Shown: positions 7,246 through 11,697 of the stretch, piece after piece | Numbering within the stretch: position 1 is the stretch's first letter | How the letters are laid out: each line of letters starts with the position of its first letter | DNA from: Geobacter sp. UBA4074 | Lineage (GTDB): Bacteria > Desulfobacterota > Desulfuromonadia > Geobacterales > Pseudopelobacteraceae | Direction: 5' to 3' | DNA length: 11,697 bases | NCBI GenBank assembly: GCA_002383415.1 | Contig: DFYU01000144.1 | Coordinates: forward strand, 1-11,697 | Notes under the pieces: model-generated | Told to the model about the DNA's origin: nothing | The model's input: only the letters and a program-made list of their open reading frames with translations | Databases searched by the model: none | Position numbers and translations under genes: made by a program

Positions 7246-8474
7246 TACGCACCCCCCTGCTGCAGATCAGCCGCTGCAAGGGCCAGACTGGTGATGTTGC
7301 CGCCAAAGGCGAAGGAGTTGGACAGTGCGATGCTGCAATCGCTTGGCTTGCTGGCGTCGTGGCAGTAGTCCAGGTCACACTCCGGGTCCCGGCCTCTGAA
7401 ATGCAGGGTGCGGGGGATCGTTTTGGCATTAAGCGCCAGCAGGGTTGCCACCGCTTCGACGGATCCGGCCGCCCCCAGACAATGGCCGGTGATCGGCTTG
7501 GTGGAGACCAGCGGCACCTGCTGGACCCGCTCGCCAAAGACCTGCTTCATGGCGTTGGATTCGACCACGTCGTTGGCCGGCGTGCCGGTGCCGTGGGCAT
7601 TAACCCACCCTACCCGCCCAGGGTCCAGTCCGGCTGCAGCCAGTGCTGCGGTCATCACCCTGGCGGCCGATTCGCCGCTGGGTTCTGGCGCGGTCATGTG
7701 ATGGGCCTCGCCCACCAGGGCGTAGCCCAGCAGATAGCCAATAATATCGGCCCCGCGGGCCCGGGCGGCCTGCTCCTCTTCCAGCACCACAAAGGCGGCC
7801 CCTTCCCCCAGCGTGATACCCTGGCGGCCCAAACTGAACGGCGCACATGGTTCAGGATCCATCACCTTGAGGGAGTTGAAACCGGCAAAGGTCAGCAAGG
7901 CCAGAGAGTCGGCCCCGCCGCACAGCATGGCCTTCTGTCGGCCGCTGCGGATTAGATCGGCGCCCCAGCCGATGGCGGAGGCCGATGATGAACAGGCGGT
8001 GGTGATGCTACCCTGGTAACCTGCCAGACGATAGGCCAGGGCCAGCTCGGTGCAGGTCTTGTCCGGCAGCACTCCCCGCAGTTGTGCGGGGCGTGACCTT
8101 TCACCACGCAGGTCGGCAGCCAGCCACTGCTCGGCCTGAAACATGCCGGCAGCGCCGCCGCCCACGCAGACACCGATGTCGTAAGGATCATAACAGCCAG
8201 CCAGACCGCTCATGGTCAGTGCTTCTTGGGCGGCCAGCAGGGCAAACTGGTCGGTGCGGGAAAGACGGGTCACCTGACGTCGCGTGAAATGGGCCGCAGG
8301 GTCATAGCCTTTAACCTGAACCGCAATCTTTGACGGAAAGTCGGCCACGTCGAACAGATCCACCGGGCCGACGCCACTCTTGCCCTGCAGGACAGCAGTA
8401 CGGAAGTCAGGTATCGATTGGGCGGCGCCACAGAAGACCCCCATGCCGGTGATGACGATGCGGGTAGCGGTCAC
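7245..8474 (-). CDS. Beta-ketoacyl-ACP synthase (FabF-like, catalytically complete)
   Basis: This condensing enzyme extends an acyl-ACP chain with malonyl-ACP. All expected residues are present with the chosen start: C161 in TTACSSSASAI, H294 in VNAHGTGTPAND, K326 and H331 in STKPITGHCLGAAG, and the C-terminal NSFAFGGNI loop. At 409 residues it is the normal FabF length. I chose the GTG at 8474, not the upstream ATG at 8501. The GTG overlaps the ketoreductase stop (GTGA), has a GGAGG site 6 nt upstream, and starts the protein as MTATRIVITGMG, which matches the family N-terminus. The ATG would add nine unrelated residues. It ends in a TAATG overlap with the degenerate ketosynthase gene, which suggests a heterodimer. 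Context points to a specialised lipid or polyene pathway rather than primary fatty-acid synthesis. Confidence 0.93.
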   Translation of the reverse strand: MTATRIVITGMGVFCGAAQSIPDFRTAVLQGKSGVGPVDLFDVADFPSKIAVQVKGYDPAAHFTRRQVTRLSRTDQFALLAAQEALTMSGLAGCYDPYDIGVCVGGGAAGMFQAEQWLAADLRGERSRPAQLRGVLPDKTCTELALAYRLAGYQGSITTACSSSASAIGWGADLIRSGRQKAMLCGGADSLALLTFAGFNSLKVMDPEPCAPFSLGRQGITLGEGAAFVVLEEEQAARARGADIIGYLLGYALVGEAHHMTAPEPSGESAARVMTAALAAAGLDPGRVGWVNAHGTGTPANDVVESNAMKQVFGERVQQVPLVSTKPITGHCLGAAGSVEAVATLLALNAKTIPRTLHFRGRDPECDLDYCHDASKPSDCSIALSNSFAFGGNITSLALAAADLQQGGA

Positions 8475-9211
8475 AGCACCCCTCCGTCCACCACCAGGCA
8501 TTGACCGGTGATGTATGATGCCTGGGGAGAGGCCAGAAAGGCCACGGCGGCTGCTACTTCGTCAGGCTGGCCGACGCGGCCCAGGGCGGCTGAACCGATA
8601 ATCTGGTCAACGCGATCCTGCTTCAGGCCGGCGGTCATGTCGGTGGCGATCAGGCCGGCCGCCACGGCATTGACCCGGATTCCCATCGGTCCCAGTTCAC
8701 GGGCCAGGGATTTGGTGAAGCTGATGGCAGCCCCCTTGGAGGCGGCGTAGTTGGTCTGGCCGCCAGCGCCGGACAGACCGGAGATGGACGAGATGTTCAC
8801 AATAGCGCCGCTACGGCGGGCCAGCATCTTGCGCACCCCCCACTTACAGCAATGAAACAGGGGATACAGATTGGTACGGATCACGTTATCCCAGTCGTTG
8901 TCGGACATCATAGCCAGATAGCCATCACGAATGATACCGGCATTGTTAACCAGCACATCCAGATGACCACGTTCCTCACTTGCGGTATCAATCAGAGCGA
9001 CAGCGCCGGCCGACGTGCTGACATCAGCCCTGACCACCCTGACACAGCCGGCCAGCCCTTCGGCCTCCTGTTGCAAGGCGACTGCAGCGGCTTCATTTTC
9101 GAGATAGGCGGCGTAGACCTGGGCACCGGCTGCGGCAAACCGCAGTGATATGGCCCGGCCGATTCCCCGTGTGCCACCGGTCACGGCCACCACGGCATCC
9201 TTGAAATCCAT
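8471..9211 (-). CDS. 3-oxoacyl-ACP reductase, FabG-type short-chain dehydrogenase
   Basis: The 246-residue enzyme reduces 3-oxoacyl-ACP to 3-hydroxyacyl-ACP with a nicotinamide cofactor. The classical SDR landmarks are in place: TGGTRGIG at residues 11-18, NNAG at 89-92, N114, S142, Y155 and K159 (YAASK), and a C-terminal VDGG. I start it at the ATG at 9211, which has AGGAG 5 nt upstream. An in-frame ATG at 9235 would add eight residues, but it sits almost at the predicted transcription start and has no ribosome site. It is the first gene of the nine-gene operon. Being first, it probably serves the pathway's own ketoreduction step rather than being the housekeeping fabG. No enoyl reductase follows, consistent with a product that keeps its double bonds. 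Confidence 0.92.
   Translation of the reverse strand: MDFKDAVVAVTGGTRGIGRAISLRFAAAGAQVYAAYLENEAAAVALQQEAEGLAGCVRVVRADVSTSAGAVALIDTASEERGHLDVLVNNAGIIRDGYLAMMSDNDWDNVIRTNLYPLFHCCKWGVRKMLARRSGAIVNISSISGLSGAGGQTNYAASKGAAISFTKSLARELGPMGIRVNAVAAGLIATDMTAGLKQDRVDQIIGSAALGRVGQPDEVAAAVAFLASPQASYITGQCLVVDGGVL
8472..8485 (-). promoter_or_regulatory. Ribosome binding site and GTG start of the intact ketosynthase
   Basis: GGAGG (8481-8485) lies 6 nt before GTG (8474-8472), and that GTG shares bases with the TGA stop of the ketoreductase. This arrangement decides the start in favour of 8474 over 8501 and implies translational coupling. Confidence 0.8.
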
Positions 9212-9216
9212 AACTA

Positions 9217-9221
9217 CTCCT
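9217..9221 (-). promoter_or_regulatory. Ribosome binding site of the ketoreductase
   Basis: AGGAG sits 5 nt before the ATG at 9211 and is the only good site in the leader. It selects this ATG over the one at 9235. Confidence 0.75.
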
Positions 9222-9243
9222 GCTGGGGTATACATAAGGCGTA

Positions 9244-9273
9244 ACTATACCCGATGTGCGGGCTACTTGTCCA
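9244..9273 (-). promoter_or_regulatory. Sigma70-type promoter of the biosynthetic operon
   Basis: On the minus strand a -35 box TGGACA (9268-9273, five of six consensus bases) is followed after 18 nt by a -10 box TATAGT (9244-9249, five of six). Transcription would begin near 9236-9238, giving a leader of about 25 nt that contains the AGGAG site. No other promoter is evident for the following eight genes. Confidence 0.65.
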
Positions 9274-9277
9274 GAAA

Positions 9278-9289
9278 CGGGGTGCCCCG
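9278..9289. repeat. Short GC-rich inverted repeat next to the -35 box
   Basis: Two complementary 5-nt arms (CGGGG and CCCCG) flank a 2-nt centre. It lies 4 nt upstream of the -35 box of the operon promoter, in the 167-nt region shared with the divergent methyltransferase gene. It could be a regulator half-site pair, but it is short and could arise by chance. I see nothing else convincing in the intergenic region. Confidence 0.25.
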
Positions 9290-9378
9290 ATGCTCAGCGA
9301 GATTGACAAACAGCCCCGCCATCAGCTACTGACAGACCAGAGCGCAGCGCAGCAGCTTTCTACCTGGGAGGACAGCAT

Positions 9379-10356
9379 ATGCCGAAAGAACATCACGAGG
9401 CCGTAGGATTACGGATGCTTTGGGGAGGGTTCTGGAGCTCCCGCATCATCATCAGCGCCAATAATCTTGGCATCTTTGATCAGCTGACAGAACCGCGTGA
9501 TGCCTGCACCGTGGCACGGGCAATCAAGGCCGACCCGCGGGCCACCGAGGTGCTGCTGGACGCCCTGACCGCACTGCGACTGGTAAAAAAGCAGCATGAA
9601 CGCTACAGCAATGCGCCCTTAAGCGCCAAATTCCTGGTTAGCGGCACACCGCACTATCAGGGCGACATCCTCAGGCATGCCGACAACCTCTGGCAGAGCT
9701 GGTCACAACTGGACAACGTGGTCAAGACCGGCAAACCGGTCAGCAAAGTGGCCTTTGATCATAACGCCTTCATCATGGGGATGCATAACATCGCCAGCCT
9801 GATCGCACCGGATGTCATCAAGGCGATCAACGTACAGGGGGTTGAAAAGGCCCTTGACCTGGGAGGCGGTCCCGGCACCTACGCCATGGAGATGCGACGT
9901 CAGGGGGCGGCCAGCGTCACCCACTTTGACCTGCCGAATACCACAACAATCGCCAAAAAGATGGTCAAACAGGCCGGCCTGGACGACATCGCCTTCAAAT
10001 CAGGGGACATCCTGCAGGATCAGCTGGGCGAAGGCTATGACCTGATCCTGCTCAGCCAGCTGATTCACGCCTTTTCAACGGAACAGACCCTGACAGCCTT
10101 TCAGAAGGTCTGCCACGCCTTGCAGCCCGGTGGCCGGATCGTGGTGCAGGAGTTTCCGCTCAACCCCTCCCGCACCTCGCCAACCCAGGGGGCGCTGTTC
10201 AGCGTTAACATGCTGGTCAACACCCCTGGCGGCCACTGCTATACCCCCCAGGAGATCCGCAGCCTGCTGAGGCAGGCCGGTTTTGTGCGGCCAACAAGCA
10301 GCATGGTGGCCGGTAACAGTCTGACCATCGCCCATCGACCGCTTAGCCGGCGTTAA
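9379..10356 (+). CDS. Class I SAM-dependent O-methyltransferase with N-terminal dimerisation domain
   Basis: The 325-residue protein has the two-domain layout of COMT/acetylserotonin-type O-methyltransferases. An N-terminal winged-helix dimerisation domain spans about residues 10-90 (with GIFDQL and a DALTALRLV helix). A Rossmann-like methyltransferase domain follows, with motif I at 158-166 (ALDLGGGPG), an acidic ribose-binding loop at D184 (FDLP) and GGRIVVQEF near 251-259. H230 in SQLIHAFS falls where plant and bacterial O-methyltransferases place their catalytic histidine, so hydroxyl methylation of an aromatic or enol substrate is the best guess. A GGGAGG site lies 7 nt before the ATG. 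It is transcribed divergently from the polyketide-like operon and ends at a strong terminator, so it is its own transcription unit. O-methylation of the operon's product is plausible from proximity but not shown. Confidence 0.87.
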   Translation: MPKEHHEAVGLRMLWGGFWSSRIIISANNLGIFDQLTEPRDACTVARAIKADPRATEVLLDALTALRLVKKQHERYSNAPLSAKFLVSGTPHYQGDILRHADNLWQSWSQLDNVVKTGKPVSKVAFDHNAFIMGMHNIASLIAPDVIKAINVQGVEKALDLGGGPGTYAMEMRRQGAASVTHFDLPNTTTIAKKMVKQAGLDDIAFKSGDILQDQLGEGYDLILLSQLIHAFSTEQTLTAFQKVCHALQPGGRIVVQEFPLNPSRTSPTQGALFSVNMLVNTPGGHCYTPQEIRSLLRQAGFVRPTSSMVAGNSLTIAHRPLSRR

Positions 10357-10374
10357 TGCAGTACACCTAAAAAG

Positions 10375-10410
10375 CAAAGGCCCCCAAGGAGTTATCCCTG
10401 GGGGCCTTTG
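10375..10410. terminator. Bidirectional intrinsic terminator
   Basis: A perfect 12-bp stem (10375-10386 with 10399-10410) encloses a 12-nt loop that can itself form a few extra pairs. The arms begin and end with A and T runs, and an A-rich stretch (10369-10373) gives a U-run on the minus strand. It sits between the convergent methyltransferase and DUF1858 genes and should stop both transcripts; it looks stronger leftward, where the U-run is better. Confidence 0.85.
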
Positions 10411-10430
10411 TGATTGTTCGACCGTTGCAG

Positions 10431-10640
10431 CTACTTGATGGCGGCGTTCAGATCGGCTAGCAACTGCTCCGGGTCGAGACCGTGGTTGATGGCACCCAGT
10501 TCGATCGGTTCACTCTGGGCCCCCATGCAGCTGGCGCAGGCCAGATTGTATTTCTTGAGCACCTTGGCGGTCTCAGGATGGCTTTTCAGCATCTCCAGAA
10601 AGATGGTGTCTTTTGTGATTTTAGCTGTTTTCTTTGCCAT
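10431..10640 (-). CDS. DUF1858 / hybrid-cluster-protein-associated redox disulfide protein
   Basis: The 69-residue protein matches the small DUF1858 type often annotated as a hybrid-cluster-protein-associated redox disulfide domain. It is helical, with a KVLKKYNLACASC core whose C35-x-x-C38 pair is the presumed redox or metal site. It ends with a LGAINHGLDPEQLLADLN helix. There is no signal peptide, so it is cytoplasmic. Its biochemical role is not established; the family is commonest in anaerobes. An AGGGG ribosome site lies about 7-8 nt before the ATG, and the gene follows greA after 15 nt, so it is the last gene of the carB-greA unit and ends at the bidirectional terminator. Confidence 0.85.
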   Translation of the reverse strand: MAKKTAKITKDTIFLEMLKSHPETAKVLKKYNLACASCMGAQSEPIELGAINHGLDPEQLLADLNAAIK

Positions 10641-10655
10641 GGTTCATCCCCTGCT

Positions 10656-11129
10656 TTAATACTTGATCTCGATAATCTCATATTCCTTGGTGCCGGACGG
10701 CACCGTTACCTTGACGGAATCATCCAGCTTGTGGCCGATCAAGGCCTTGCCCACCGGCGAGGTGCAGGAGATCTTGCCCTGCTTGATATCAGCCTCGTCT
10801 TCACCCACGATCTTGTAGGTGATCTCCTCCTCGGTGGCGGTGTCATAGAGGGTGATGGTGGCGCCAAACACCACCTTGTCAGGCTTTAAGCCGGTCAGAT
10901 CGACCACATGGGCCCGGGCCAGCTTGCCCTGCAGTTCGAGGATGCGCCCCTCGATAAAGCCCTGACGATTCTTGGCAGCATCATATTCGGCGCTTTCCGA
11001 GAGATCACCATGACTGCGCGCCTCGGCAATATCCTGGATAACCTTGGGTCGCTCCTCGCGAATCAGACGCTTAAGCTCCTCCTGCAACGCCTCGTAGCTC
11101 TCTTTGGTTAACGGAATGGTATTCGACAT
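10656..11129 (-). CDS. greA: Transcription elongation factor GreA
   Basis: GreA enters the secondary channel of RNA polymerase and stimulates cleavage of backtracked RNA. The 157 residues from the ATG at 11129 match the family length. The N-terminal coiled coil carries the tip motif ARSHGDLSESAEY with the acidic pair D42 and E45 that coordinates the second metal ion. The C-terminal FKBP-like domain includes ISCTSPVGKALIGHKLDD. The usual ENAEY is ESAEY here, a conservative change at a non-catalytic position. A TTG four codons upstream (11141) directly abuts the ribosome site and is rejected as start. AGGAG at 11142-11146 overlaps the carB stop and lies 12 nt from the ATG, which is long. The gene is co-transcribed with carB. 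Confidence 0.96.
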   Translation of the reverse strand: MSNTIPLTKESYEALQEELKRLIREERPKVIQDIAEARSHGDLSESAEYDAAKNRQGFIEGRILELQGKLARAHVVDLTGLKPDKVVFGATITLYDTATEEEITYKIVGEDEADIKQGKISCTSPVGKALIGHKLDDSVKVTVPSGTKEYEIIEIKY

Positions 11130-11141
11130 CGTTTGCAGCAA

Positions 11142-11146
11142 CTCCT
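11142..11146 (-). promoter_or_regulatory. greA ribosome binding site overlapping the carB stop
   Basis: AGGAG shares bases with the TAG stop of carB and is 12 nt from the greA ATG, longer than usual. It leaves no spacer for the alternative TTG start at 11141, which supports the ATG at 11129. Coupling of greA translation to carB termination is likely. Confidence 0.6.
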
Positions 11147-11697
11147 AATATAAATAATCCTGCAGTGGCTTGACCTGCAGTTCCTGCTCCTTGAGCGCCT
11201 TGATCGCATCCACTGCGGCGTTGGCGCCGGCGGTGGTGGTGTAATAGGCGATCCCATGCATCAATGATTCACGCCGGATCGAGAAGGAATCGGCCACGGC
11301 CTGGGCGCCCTGGGTGGTATTGATCACCAGTTGCACCTCGCCGTTCTTGATGGCGTCAACGATGTGCGGCCGTCCTTCCTTGACCTTGTTGACCCGTTTG
11401 ACCGGTATCCCTTTTTCTTCCAGAAAAACAGCAGTGCCTGCCGTTGCCAGCAGGCCGAAGCCAGCCTTATACAGCTTTTCTGCCGCGTTTACAACATGTT
11501 TCTTGTCGCTGTCCCGGATACTGATGAAGGCGTTGCCGGCCATCGGCAGCTTGACCCCTGCCCCCATCTGGGATTTGGCAAAGGCCTCGGCAAAGCTGTC
11601 ACCGATCCCCATCACCTCGCCGGTGGACTTCATCTCCGGCCCCAGCAGGGTATCCACACCGGGGAATTTGACGAACGGGAAGACCGCCTCCTTGACC
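11145..11697 (-). CDS. carB: Carbamoyl-phosphate synthase large subunit, C-terminal part
   Basis: These are the last 183 residues of CarB; the gene continues beyond the right edge of the window, and the GTG at 11657 is an internal valine. The visible part starts in the carbamate-phosphate ATP-grasp domain (FPFVKFPGVDTLLGPEMKSTGEVMG). It then gives the complete methylglyoxal-synthase-like allosteric domain: LLATAGTAVFL, IPVKRVNKVKEGRPHIVDAI, VINTT and a terminal KPLQDYLY. In the family that domain binds UMP and other effectors to set carbamoyl phosphate supply for pyrimidines and arginine. It is followed by greA with an overlapping ribosome site. The sequence is ordinary and undamaged. Confidence 0.97.
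   Translation of the reverse strand, partial: VKEAVFPFVKFPGVDTLLGPEMKSTGEVMGIGDSFAEAFAKSQMGAGVKLPMAGNAFISIRDSDKKHVVNAAEKLYKAGFGLLATAGTAVFLEEKGIPVKRVNKVKEGRPHIVDAIKNGEVQLVINTTQGAQAVADSFSIRRESLMHGIAYYTTTAGANAAVDAIKALKEQELQVKPLQDYLY

Noticed and set aside
7224..7955. 243-residue ORF on the plus strand
   Set aside because: Antisense to the intact ketosynthase, which has all catalytic motifs; the Gly/Gln/His-rich composition is typical of a shadow.
9303..9332. TTGACA at 9303-9308 as the -35 box of a methyltransferase promoter
   Set aside because: No acceptable -10 box lies 16-18 nt downstream; the best hexamers match only about two bases.
9290..9406. 38-codon ORF on the plus strand before the methyltransferase
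   Set aside because: It has no ribosome site and overlaps the methyltransferase start out of frame. A leader-peptide role cannot be supported.
11130..11141. TTG at 11141 as the greA start
   Set aside because: It directly abuts the AGGAG ribosome site with no spacer, and the four extra residues do not match GreA.
1..11697. CRISPR array, insertion sequence, tRNA or rRNA
   Set aside because: No direct-repeat/spacer pattern, transposase frame or terminal repeats were seen, and no cloverleaf or rRNA segment was recognised in the short intergenic gaps.

Overview
The window looks like a stretch of chromosome from a Desulfuromonadales/Geobacter-type deltaproteobacterium. It is GC-rich with tightly packed operons, and its right end has a carB-greA-(redox-disulfide DUF1858) order that I associate with that group. 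A B12-dependent radical SAM enzyme and a low-potential CxxC protein also suggest an anaerobe. The taxonomic call is an inference; there is no rRNA or tRNA here to fix it.

Layout. (1) Positions 1-1284 (+): the 3' part of a B12-binding-domain radical SAM enzyme. It converges on the next block, with a perfect 15-bp hairpin in between. (2) Positions 1345-9211 (-): one long operon of nine genes, read right to left. The order is FabG-type ketoreductase, intact ketosynthase, ketosynthase-like partner lacking both catalytic histidines, FabZ-like hotdog protein lacking the HFPG histidine, LolA-like carrier, LolB-like/DUF3261 lipoprotein, 839-residue MMPL/RND exporter, a secreted protein of seven 11-residue amphipathic repeats, and a small secreted Pro/Lys-rich protein. 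The first eight genes overlap or are separated by at most 11 nt. A good sigma70-type promoter (9244-9273, -) precedes it. (3) Positions 9379-10356 (+): a divergent class I O-methyltransferase ending at a bidirectional terminator. (4) Positions 10431-11697 (-): the housekeeping tail of a carB-greA-DUF1858 operon.

How it fits together. Ketosynthase, ketoreductase, dehydratase-like protein and LolA/LolB-like/MMPL exporter in one operon is the layout of aryl-polyene-type and related type II fatty-acid/polyketide pathways, whose lipid-like product goes to the outer membrane. No enoyl reductase is present, which fits a polyunsaturated chain. The O-methyltransferase and radical SAM enzyme may tailor it. 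No acyl carrier protein, starter-unit ligase, acyltransferase or ammonia lyase is visible, so the pathway either continues to the left or borrows these functions. The most unusual parts are the two catalytically degraded partner subunits and the 11-residue-repeat protein next to the exporter.
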